From: Tetrahymena elliotti 4EA | Lineage: Eukaryota; Ciliophora; Oligohymenophorea; Hymenostomatida; Tetrahymenidae | DNA: 64,000 bases | Assembly (NCBI GenBank): GCA_000231825.2 | Contig: JH720331.1 | Coordinates: 31,441-95,440 of the forward strand | Direction of reading: 5' to 3' | In this document: in pieces, positions 39,631-51,422 of the stretch | How positions within the stretch are numbered: position 1 is the first letter of the stretch | Layout of the letters: each line of letters opens with the position of its first letter | Program-made: the position numbers and the translations under genes | Notes under the pieces: generated by a model | What the model was told of the DNA's origin: nothing | The model's database searches: none | Seen by the model: the letters and a program-made list of their open reading frames with translations, nothing else

Positions 39631-42600
39631 ATGTTAAAAAATTACAACTTTATTTATACTTTCTTAATAATTTTGGCTGTCTAGGTTTAAAAAATCTTTT
39701 CTTAAAACTTAGATTTTTCAGAATCATCTCCTTGCTTCTCTATATAAAGCTTGGGCGGTATATAAAATTATATTTTTGCATATTTTACCATTTATGTTCT
39801 TTCTTATTTTCTAATATTTTGATCCCAATCTTTAATCTAATTTAGGAAACTAAGCATCAATAACAAGTATTATCTACATTTAAGGGACCACTTTAGTGAG
39901 TGTTAGTGATTCTCAAGGATATAGTTATATTTATGACATATTTAAAGGTGATATTTATCAGACAACTCTCAGTTCTAGTCCTAAAATTATAGGACAAATA
40001 TTTTATCCAAGTTTATTACAAGCAACTTTAATCTAAGATACATTCTCTATCTATGATTTAGTTAAGAATTAATAGGTAGAAGAAATTCAGTAGAAAGGTA
40101 TTTTTGTTTAAAAAGTGAAATAATTATTCATTTGTTGTTTAAAACTTTTAGGAAACGCTAAAGTTTTCCTTGCCTTAATCCCTGCTGATATTAGTAAAAA
40201 TACTCAAGAATAAGCATAAACAGATTCAAAAAAACCTTCTTCATTGATCATACTCAATAATAAAAATAAATAAATTATATAAATAAAACCTTCTTCTCTA
40301 AATAATAATTTTTATCCTTCGAATGATAAATTTGATTACTAAAGTAATTAGACCTTATTTTACATGATTAAATTTAAGATATTTTATTAAATAAATAGTT
40401 GAATAACAAAATTTATCTAAAGGATAACAAGGAATTTTTGGAACTAATTAATCAAATCAAATTAATTTCTTTTAAATTTTAGAAGATTATGAAGTTCATC
40501 CAGATTAAAACTTTCCTACTATTACATCTGGAGGTAGGACGTCTTTATTGGTTGCAATTAATTCTGGTTCATATAATAGTTTATATTCTTATCTCATAAA
40601 TCTATCTTTATTAAACTAACAAAAGCCTCTAGATTAAATATCTCCAGTAATTTTACCTGCTTCTATAAATTCCATTTAAAAGATGGATAAAACCAACTTC
40701 ATTCTAATATCTTATGGAGAAGCTACTGATTTATAGTCATAGCAAGTAACTTCACCTTTAACTTTGTACAAAAATAATCTTTGTGTTTATGATTTTGGTA
40801 ATGCTAAAAACTTACCAAAATCAACTTATGGAGTCGATACTTTACCTATTCTACAAAAACCTATGACCTGCGTTCCTATGGGTAATTATAAATTATAAAA
40901 AAATAAATTTAGCAGAAAAATACAATTTTTTTAAAAATAGGTGCTAACTTAATTTTGTCAATTTAGAATGCGTTCATGAATAACTAAAATTATATGATAT
41001 TTTCTTTATCAACCTAGTCCATATTAATTTTTTCAAACAAAGACTTGATAGATTCATAATTTTCTATTTTGGTTAACAAAATGATAAATATTTCTTCAGC
41101 ACTAATTGGCAATATTTCGGTTTTTCTTTAAATTCCTAATACATCAGTACTAATCGTAGGAACATCCGAAGGATTGATAGCTTCATTTGACATTTCAGAC
41201 CCAAATTTAATTTCTCATTCTTCGCAGTCATAATCTTAGACTTTATAAATATAACCATTATATAGTAAAATTGGATTAGGTATAATTAAAAGTAAAATAT
41301 TTTCTTTTATATTTGTTTAATTTTACTTTATTTTTTTAGGAGGAAACGGATAAGCAATAACGGATATTATATTTGATAATAAATCTCAGAATTTAATAGG
41401 AATTGCAAAATAAGGGCAATAGTAACTTTTTTTCTAATACAAAATAACAAATTAATCCAGAGTCTAGAATATTATGCGTAGCTATAGCTAACAAGGAACA
41501 ATAACTTTAGAACAATCTATTGTTTTTTCAACACCTAGTTTTCTAACTTTGATAAGTATTACTAATTAATATTACCTAAATCCAAATAGTCCACCAACAA
41601 CTTGCCCCAAAAAAACTCCAAATCCTGTTCCTACATTAACACCTATTAAAATTTTATCTTTAGCCACTCAAACTGATTAATATCTTTTAGATATTCAAGT
41701 CGATAATTTAAACCCTCTTCTGATTTCTGGAATGCTTGCTTATACTTCTGAGTTGAAAGCTGAATATGCTGTCTTACTATTAGTTACTCAACCTTTTTAA
41801 TTTAATTTATACTGTGTTTAAAATAATAAATCTAGGCTTCTTGAAAGTTAAAGCTAAAATGAATTTATTAGTGGCTAAAAAGATGATCATTAACAAAAAA
41901 AAAAAAGAAATTTGTAATCATCTCAGATAAACTTACATATTTATATAGTAAACTCTACAGGAAAATCAGTATTCAAAACAGATAGTAATTTTTATCAGCT
42001 TAGCTCTGTCAGCTAAGCTCCTACTTAGTTCATAAAAGACTCTCAATAAAATTTATTTATAGTATTTTAGAATTCAATAATGATAGTTAAGCCATCTGCT
42101 AATACTCCTTCAAGTATTAAAACTTAAACTATTTCTTTAGAGCAAATTTCAAGTTTAACTTCCTTAATAGATACTTCTTAGATTTAAAAAATATCCATCC
42201 TTAACCCAATAAACTAAATAATAATCTAGATAATTATGAGTGATAGTTCCTAAGTGACATTATTGTTTTCTTATAATTAACTATGGTTTGAAAATTAAAG
42301 CTTAGATATTTAATTTAAATTAATTACTAATTTAAATGATTCTTAAAATTCTCAAACTAAATCATTATTAAATTTTAATAATATTTTATACATTACTTCG
42401 TAAAGCATCTTAGTTGTCTAAAATAAATAGCAAATAGATTTGATAAAATATAACTTAGATACAACAACTTTTACCCTTTTTCTAAACTTGTAAAATATTT
42501 CCAATAATAATTCTAAAATTTTTGAAAACTCTTCAGATAATTCTCTTTATTAAGTGATGATAGATGGTTAAATCAAAAAGTAATTAAATTTGAAAATAAA

Positions 42601-45600
42601 ATAAATAATTAAATTTTTTTAATTTAAAAGAATATAGGTACCAGAGTGCTATACTAAAAGTTGCTTAAATTTAACTTGCTCTATGAAAACAATACTCAAC
42701 TTAAAGCCTACAAACCTTTTATAAGATATAATGAAAGATAGGACTTCTAATTTGTTAATCAAATAAGATTAAATTTATAATCGAATTTTAGATTACTCAA
42801 ACTTTATTTAAGTTGTATAAAATATGGAAATTAAAAGAAATTTTTATTTTGGCAGTGGAAGTGTATATTCAATTGAACATATTCACTATGATTAAGTACT
42901 TTCATAAGAAGAGTTAAAATAAAATAGCATATCCTTAAGATTAAATATTCATACTATTAATATTACTGCAGCAGATGAAGATACATCTGCACCTCAGTAA
43001 ATGCTACCTCCTTTATAGATTTATAGTGACTCTCCAAGTTCATTTGATAATTATATTCAAATTTCATTCAAAAATATTTAGTGGAATGTAAACTTCAGTA
43101 ATTATCAAAATAAAAGGCAGCCACTATTTTAAATACAAAATGTGATAAGCTATTTTGAAAGTTTTAATATTTTCACATATTCAAAGTAAGTTAATTTGTT
43201 ATTAAAATTCGAAATAAAAATTTTTTTTAATTAAAAAAGATCAAATGAAAGCATAACAATACATAATTTTATAAAATTCAATATTTTGGAAGGGTCATAA
43301 GCTTTATTTAAAGACATGATAATCAAGAATAACATTTATTAAGGAGCTGATTATTTTATTTAAATACCTTAATCTGATTTTACTCTAATTCTTGAAAATA
43401 TTAGAATTGAAAATTGTATTTTCAAATCAACTGTATTTATTTCTTCAACAAGTTAATTGGTTCTAAATGCAACAAATATTACATTTAAAAACAATACAAT
43501 AACTTAACCCTAAAATGACCCATCATTGAATACCTTTATAAGAGCTTAGAAAATTGATCTAACAAAATTTTATTTTTAGGCAAATGCTATTTAATCTATG
43601 ACTCTATTCAGTAAATTAATTGTTTTCCTAACTTAGATATTAAATTTTTTGGGTTTTTTCCTTAATAAATTAATTTTAAATTAAATTTCCAATCAATTTA
43701 AACTCTTTTTGTGATAGGTAAAACAGACGATTCTAAATATCTTTAGGCAAACATAACTAATAGCCAAATAAGCTAAAATGCATTTTTTATGCTAGACTCT
43801 GCTATTACTGCTTTGATATTAGATGTTTAATTTTTAGAAGTTACATAAATTAGTACTTATGTCAATCTTACAGATGTTAATATTTAATAAAATTATATAT
43901 TTCAATAAAAATTTGATTAATCTACTTTTGATCAATATCTATTAAGCATTAAGGATAACTAAGATTAATAACCAGATGATGATAACTAAATTGATGAATT
44001 TAATACATATACCAATCCTTAGATTTAACAAAAATACTTTTTCGTATATACCAAATACATTTAATTGATATAAATTAAAAATGTTAATATTATAGATAAT
44101 CCTAACATAGGTTTTTACTCAAGCTCTTATCTTAACTCTTTTTAGGCTGATTCATTAATTTACAAAAATACTAAACTGGATTAAGAAAAAATAAATAGTG
44201 CATGCATTTTAATTACTGAATATGTCAATTTATTTTTCGAATTAACCAAATTAACTTTTGAAAATTTAAGCATCTAAAATGATTATTTGATATACCTGAA
44301 GACATCTTAGCTAATTTCTTAAAATTAAAGTAAAATTTCCTAATTCATAGTTGATGGATTGACAATAAAAAATATAAAAGTATCTACAACTACTGAATAT
44401 AACTAGGCATCTATTATATTTTTGAACAGCCTTTAAAAAAATTAGATCAATTTAAATAAAATAAATGTAGCTAATGTCTTGCTTTAAACTCCTTTAAATG
44501 TTTTTTATGACATGTGCTCTACTTTGAGTTTATTAGCTCCTTTTTCTTAAGCATAATTAAATAATTCGCATTTTAAAAACTTCTTTACTCAAAGTGTTAA
44601 GGTAATGATTAAATAAAAATAAACTTTTTTAAATTGAAAAAACAGTAAAATTTCAATAAATTATAAAAATTTTTAATTTTTTTTTGAGAATTTTAGTTGA
44701 TTTGTTTAACCCTTTTTATTATAACGTAATTTTAAAAAGGGAGTAATTTGCTTAAATTTAGAAGATTTAATTATGGATAGTAATACTTTTGAGAATAACT
44801 AATTCAATACAAAAGCTCCAACACTAGGAACAAATGGAGGATTTGCTTTAATCCAGACAAAGAGTTTAAATATGATAAGTAATTCATTTTATTAAGGAAT
44901 AGGCAAAAATGGAGCTGCAATTTATCTCACACCTTCATCTTCTAATTCTAAATTTTCATTTTAAGGTTGTTTGTTTTCTAATCTGATAAGTCTTTAAAAT
45001 GGAGGAGCAATTTACATTAATAATCCTCCCTCAAATACAACTTTTTCTTTCCTTTAATGCTAGTTTTCTTCTCTGTTAGCTAGCGAAGGAGGCTCAGTAT
45101 ATAGTTAGTATATTATTAATAAAGGTATAAAAGATGATATTCCCTAAATACCTAGTATTATTTTTGATTCTCCTAGAATAAACTAAACATTTTCAAGTAG
45201 TTAAGGTAGCTTTTTTTTATTATAAAATATGAATGTGAGTTTAAATGATGCAATAATAGATATAAATAATCCGTATCAATAAATTAGTATTTAATCCTAA
45301 AAAATATTTGATTTATTGAGCTAATCTTCAGCAGTAGGAAGCATTTTTTAAACAATTAATTCCATTTTTAATTTAACCAATTCGAAATTTAAAAAAACGT
45401 TCTCAAAATAAAATTAAAAATAACCATCTGTCATAAATTTATAACAGAATTCTTTTTGTGATATGTATAACATTAGCATTATAGAGGGTAGCTTCTCTGA
45501 TGGAGGAGCTTTACTAATTGACACATAGAGTAATTTAAAAATTAATATAGTTACTATTTCCAAAATGAAGTAAAACATTTTATTTAAGAAGAAATAAATT

Positions 45601-48600
45601 TAATTTATATTTTTAAGTTATCAATAGTCATTTTCTTTAAGATAAATTTAAGAAGTGAATTCTCCTTCAACTCAACTTTCTTATAGTTAGTATTAATCTC
45701 AAACAATAAGTGCATTTACTATTAGAGACTCTTCAGTTTTTTAAATTAATAAGTTAAATATGAGCTTAAACTAATGTAATCACTTACTTTGTGTGGGTAG
45801 TGCTTTGTCTTTAGTTCAGTCTAGTGGATAAATTAATTATTCTTTTTTTTCTGATAATATTTCTATGAGAAATGGAGGAGCTGTTTCACTTATAAATGGA
45901 GTAGGTGAAATTAAGATTAGTAATACAATTTTTGAAAGAAATGTAGCTAAATAAGAAGGTGGAGGCCTTTTTGTTTATCAAAACATAGATTTGATCCCAT
46001 CAGACTAAAAAATTCTAATATTCTCATCATAATTCTTATCTAATGAAGCGAATTAAGGAGGTGGTATATATTTAAATTCATTTTCTCAAGCAAATGCAAA
46101 GAGTGCCTATTGGATTGAAATTTCAGAATCAATAGTTATGAATAACAAAGCTAATTTCTTAGGAGGTGGTATTTAATATACAGGATTTGATCCTAAGATT
46201 ACTTAGTCAACAAAAGTTATTTCCAATACTGCAGGTAAAAATTTTAATTGAAATTTAAAATATGAAATTAAATTTAATAAATAAAATAGGGTAAAATTTT
46301 GGTGGTAATCTATTTTCCAGACCTTTTAAGCTAAAATTTAACCAGATTTTGACTATGTAAGGCAATAAAGATAAAACTGAGTATAAAATAAAATATGACT
46401 CCAATCTGTAAATAGAAAGACTACAGATTAATAAATAAGTTAGTGGAGGGTAGCTTCCTACTTTAATTTTTGAGCTTGTTGATGAAAACGATTAAGTGAT
46501 AGATGGCTCTTATCAATAAATTCTAGGCTCTCAAATATATGCTTAGATTTAACCCTTTGGAGATTTAAACAAATAGAATGCTTTTTAGATATCAAGTAGC
46601 TATTCAAAAATTTCTTTTACTGACTATTTTAATCTAACGGACATAACTGTGACAGGAGTACCTGAAACGTTTATCAGCATATAGTTATCATCACCATTCA
46701 TAAATAATCCTAACTATCCTGAGAATAACTATTACTACATTATCGATATTTATTTACGAGAATGTGTATAAGGAGAAGTATTTGTAAAAAGATAAACTAT
46801 TTATAAAGGAGAGGTTTTTTAAATTTACGAATGCTCAGTTTGCCCATATGGATAGTATTTATTTCTTTCTTTCTTAAGTTTTTATTCATTTTTTGTAAAT
46901 TTAGATATTCACTTTCTTAGCCAAGTATGAAAGAACCTACATTTGAATGTCAAAAATGTGTTCCTAATTGTGATTGTTTAGGTGGTAATGTATTAAATGT
47001 TAATGAAGGTTTCTGGAGAGAAAATAATTAAACAGATTAAATTTATGATTGCATAAATAAATAGGAGAATTGCCTAGGAGGAATTTAGAATTTTACCTGT
47101 AATACTGGTCATATAGGTCCTCTATGTGAATCTTGTGATATAGAAAATGGATATTCTCGTTAAGGATACTATTAATGCTCTTAATGTGAAGATATAGTAA
47201 ATAACACTTATAAAGTTTTGCTCTTAGTCATCCTCTATGTAAGATAGAATTTTTTTAAATAAAAGATTAAAATTTCTAAATTTATTTTGAACAGGTATTT
47301 TGTGCTAAGATTAGTATAGATGGAGTACTTAAAAGAATAATGTTTATAATTAAAAGAAAAGATTAAATTCAACAAGAAGGTTAAAAGTTAGGAGCTGGTA
47401 AATAATTTATGAAAAGCTTTATCAAAAGATAAGAAGCAAATGCATCAATTTTAATAAAACTAATCATTAATTATTTTTAAATAATTATGGTAGTAACCAC
47501 TTTTTAAATAAATATCCCAAATGTTCTGAATAATTCAATTAATATGATTTCAAATCCTACAATTCAGGTTTTATATTCTTTTGAGTGCTTCTTCCACGAA
47601 ATTTCAAAGAATACTGGTATTAATATAATATATGTTCAATTTGCTGCCTCAACATGCTTACCTATTATTTGTGCATTAGCTTTTATCATCACAGGTCTAC
47701 TAAAGTATAGGGATAATCATTACTTAAGAAGATTTTATATATCTACATCTTTAATTTATTGTTTGATGTATTTCTAACCAAGTGTTTACAAAGATGCAAT
47801 TAGTATTCTGAGCTGCCGTGAAATAGGTAATTAATATGCTTTTATTTTTAATAAATCAAATTAGTTAAAATAAAGAACACTTCTTATTTTCCTTTAATAT
47901 CTAGTGACTATTTGAAATAATAAAATCAATTAAAAAAAATTACAATTAATTTATGTTTCAGAATTTAATGTTAATAGTTAATATAAAAACTATTTTCTAC
48001 GAATAACATATTTAACAAACATTATAACGAAAGTTTAAATTAAAAAAATAGATATAAAACACTATTAAATTTTGTTAAAAATATTTGTAAAAAATAATTA
48101 AGGAAGTCAAAAGTATATTTAATACAATATTTTATACACCTGCTACTCTGATGAACACATTACTTGGTCACTATCATTAGTATTGCCTATTCTGCTAATT
48201 ATATCTGTGATAATACCAGGCTTAATAATGTATAAGGTTTACAAATCAAAAGATTCTATACTTTAAAGAAAGAACTATACGTTTGTAGTTGGAGAATATA
48301 AAATGAATGACAGATAAAAAATATGGTACTGGGAGTTTATTAAGATGTACATGAAGCTTCTTATCATGTCTATCCTTATAGTTTATGAATATTCGATACC
48401 AAATAAAGTATGTTTTAAAATTATTAAGATTTTTTAGAAATTAAATATTTATTTTAACAAAAGATCTTGTTCATCCTACTAATTGTTATATTATATGGGT
48501 TTTTATTAGTAAAAATACTTCCTTACTCTGAAGAACTTTATAATAAAATAGATATATATTCGACTTTTGTTCTCACAGCATCTATATATTTAGCATTTAT

Positions 48601-50040
48601 AGCTTATGAAAACAAGCACACTTTTGGTTGGTTAATTTTTTCTTTAATTGGAATAGGAATATTGAATGGCATATTTATTATATTCTGCTTTAAAAAATTG
48701 GCCATTCTTTACATACCAATAGTGAAAGAAACTTTCTATTAATATAAGTTTTTGTGCTTCACATTTCGCCCGTTTTAATGCCTTTATACAAAAAAAACAG
48801 CAACTAGGTATAAATTTTAAAAACTTATAAAATTAGTCTAAAATGAGCTAAAAGTAAGAAATATATTAAATGCATGGACAGGGAAGATTAAAGTTCCTTA
48901 AGAGAATATTATTGATTTGATAATTTAGGGAAGAGAGTAAATGAAAAAAGGCTCTAAATTAGATTTAAATACATCCATAAAAAATAGAAGTTAAACAAAA
49001 ATTATATCTTTAAAGAAAATAGAGGATAAAAGTCATTAAAACATTTAAGATTAAATTAAAAGGAATTTAAAACTAGAAAATTAACTTAAGTCAGAGATTC
49101 AAATTGTAAATTTTTAATTTAATATTTTTTAATAAAACTAATGTAATTTTTTTAGGAATCTATCAGTCTTGAGTTTCCAAGTGAGAATCTAATCGGTTTC
49201 AAAAGTTAAAATCAAATTGCAGCTTAGCAAATTCCTTAAAGTTTTTTGTAGAATGAGGAAATTAGATCAAAGATAAATAAATTAAAAAGTACTTCAGGCT
49301 TGTAAGATGTGGGAACAAATAGATATCTTCTAGAATAAGCTCATACATAACATAAATTTGAAGATAATTTTGGAACTTGTTAAGATATCTAATCACCTGT
49401 ATCTGAAATGCAAATTTAAAAAAAATTATTTATGAATTAATTTAATAGTGGAACCATTTCACCAATAAATTTGCATCGAAAATCTTCTGTGCAAATTAAA
49501 GTTGAGTAAATTGCCAGAATACATCAAAATTAAATTATTTTAGAAACACCTGATGATTCAGAAAATTAAGATTAAGAGTAATCCATTTAAATTCCTGTTG
49601 AATATTTAAATAGCAATAACGAAAGTAATAATGAAAACATATAAAAGTTAAAAAGGAATTTTATGCTCTAAGATAAAAATACTTAAACTAAGGATTCAGA
49701 AAAAATCAACAAATAGTCTTTTATTATAGAAAATTAAAATATTTAAGATATCAAGTTATTAGATAGTTCAGGAAACTAGAATAACAATACTTAAGATAAT
49801 CAAGATAATAAAATACAAAGCCCAAACCCAGACCCAGATCTCTAATCATAAAATCCTAGTAGCTATAATAAAGGAGATAGTAATCAATAAAAAAGTGACC
49901 AAGTCCAAAGCTAAAAAATAGAAGAAAGTTAAAATTTTCTTAATTTCGAGTTAGATAAATTGATAGTCATCAACAAGAGTAGATATGATTATTAATCAAG
50001 CTAAGAAAAAATATCTCCTGAACTACTCAATCCTAAATGA
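39631..50040 (+). CDS. Giant WD-like/beta-helix/multi-TM surface protein, copy 3
   Basis: Seventeen exons give 3050 residues, all phases consistent; exon 1 is 39631-39757 and the last is 49156-50040. A signal peptide (FIYTFLIILAV) is followed by SSPC and a WD-like segment (NQASITSIIYIQGTT). The motif C-x4-C-x-N-x-x-C lies near 882. Gly-Gly beta-helix repeats span about 1480-1965 (GGAIYI, GGALLI, GGAVSL, GGGLFV, GGGIYL). The Cys-rich block (CPNCDCLGGN... GHIGPLCESC in pattern) occupies 2152-2263, and eight or nine membrane segments run to about 2640. The tail carries NAWTGKIKV and ends with a conserved DKLIVINKSRYD motif. Exon 371 matches copy 2 and exon 334 matches copies 1 and 2. The tail is longer than in copies 1 and 2. 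It is likely a surface receptor or adhesin; function unproven. Confidence 0.87.
47827..48102 (+). other. Unusually long intron (276 nt) in giant copy 3
   Basis: This intron splits a Gly codon just after the CREIG motif. The equivalent introns in copies 1 and 2 are 53 and 59 nt. It is bounded by gtaatt and ttaag and contains only AT-rich sequence with several internal AG sites. No RNA gene or ORF could be recognised in it. Confidence 0.7.
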
Positions 50041-51422
50041 TAGGTTTTTAAAATTACAACTCAATTAAAAATAAAAATAATTTTTTAGTTTTCTCTAAAA
50101 AAAATATCTTCTTTTTTAATAAAAATTCAAAAAACAAATTATTGTTAATGTTAAGTTCAATAAATTATTTAAATATTAAAAAAATATTAAGTTTTATATG
50201 TATGAAATTTTTTATCAAACATATAATTGAATGATAAAAAAATTTAGGTTTAATCACAAATGATATTAAAAATATTAAAAGAGAAATTTTAAGATTAACC
50301 AACCTAAATCATTAAAAAGTATATATTATATAAGTAATCAATAAAAATGTTAACTGAAATTAAAATAGTTAGTTAATAAAAAATCTTACAGTTTACTTTT
50401 TTTGTTTTGTGGTTTAGATTTCTTAGTTATTTATCAAAATAATAGTTAAATCAAATAACAATTAAATGATTATTAATATGCTGCTTGTAAGATAATAACT
50501 TTCTTTAAATAATTTTTTGTGTTATAGATAGAATATATTTATTGATTGTAATAAAAATTAAAATATATTAAAATGATTACTTAAATAATAAAAACAATTT
50601 TTAAAATTACAAAAAATAATTTTTTACATCTCAAATTGTTTTCAAAGTTATATTATTTTATTTTCTTACATCGAAGTTTGATGACGCTATCTCTTTGATA
50701 AAGTGACATTCTTATTACTTAAATCCATAAATCTTATCTATTAAATTATGATTGATGATATATTTTGTTTTGATTAATCCCCCAGTAAAAAATTAGTTTA
50801 CTATCTAAATTTTAAACACACTTAGGCTAACTTGAATTTATCAAAAATTAAAAATGTAAGATTGATTTATCCTCTCAAAATCTTTTCTTTAAATAACTTC
50901 CTCTCCCATCATTTTAAAATAACTAGTATGTGGATTTAAAAAAAATAATTTTTAGTTTTTGCTTTCTTAATCTTTAGTAGAAATTCTAGCTTAATGTTAT
51001 AAGCATGTGAAATTAATTATGTGAACTAAATTATTCATAGTCATAACTTCCACAAAAAAATAGCTATAACGATTAACAAAAAACACCTGAAGTTAGTATT
51101 AATTAAATAAGATGCCTTTGTAACATAAAAAGAAATTATTTTTCTAAAAGTAACACTCTTAAATATATTTGTAAATAGAATTAAATCTGATAAATTATAA
51201 TTTTTAACTCAATTTTATAAATTTTGATATTTGTTTATTTGTAAGCAAATTTCAATTGTTGTTTTTGTGGAAAATAATACTGAAGGAAATATCTAAAATT
51301 TCAAACTTATTTTTTATCTAATCTTGACAGCTTTGATTAAAAATTGTATATTTTGACAAGTAACTAATCTAAAAGGTAAAAATAAAAAAAATGGAAAAAA
51401 CTTTGAAATAATTAAAGATACT
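50041..51422. other. Intergenic region with duplicated 5' flank
   Basis: About 1.4 kb between giant copy 3 and the decayed copy. Blocks near 50777 and 50853 resemble those near 38935 and 39000 upstream of copy 3. A sequence taaccaacct near 50296 partly resembles the Tetrahymena chromosome breakage sequence but fails outside its core. No gene seen. Confidence 0.5.

Noticed and set aside
50294..50310. Possible chromosome breakage sequence
   Set aside because: Only the AACCAACCT core fits the 15-base Tetrahymena element. Several flanking positions differ and no telomere-addition context is present.
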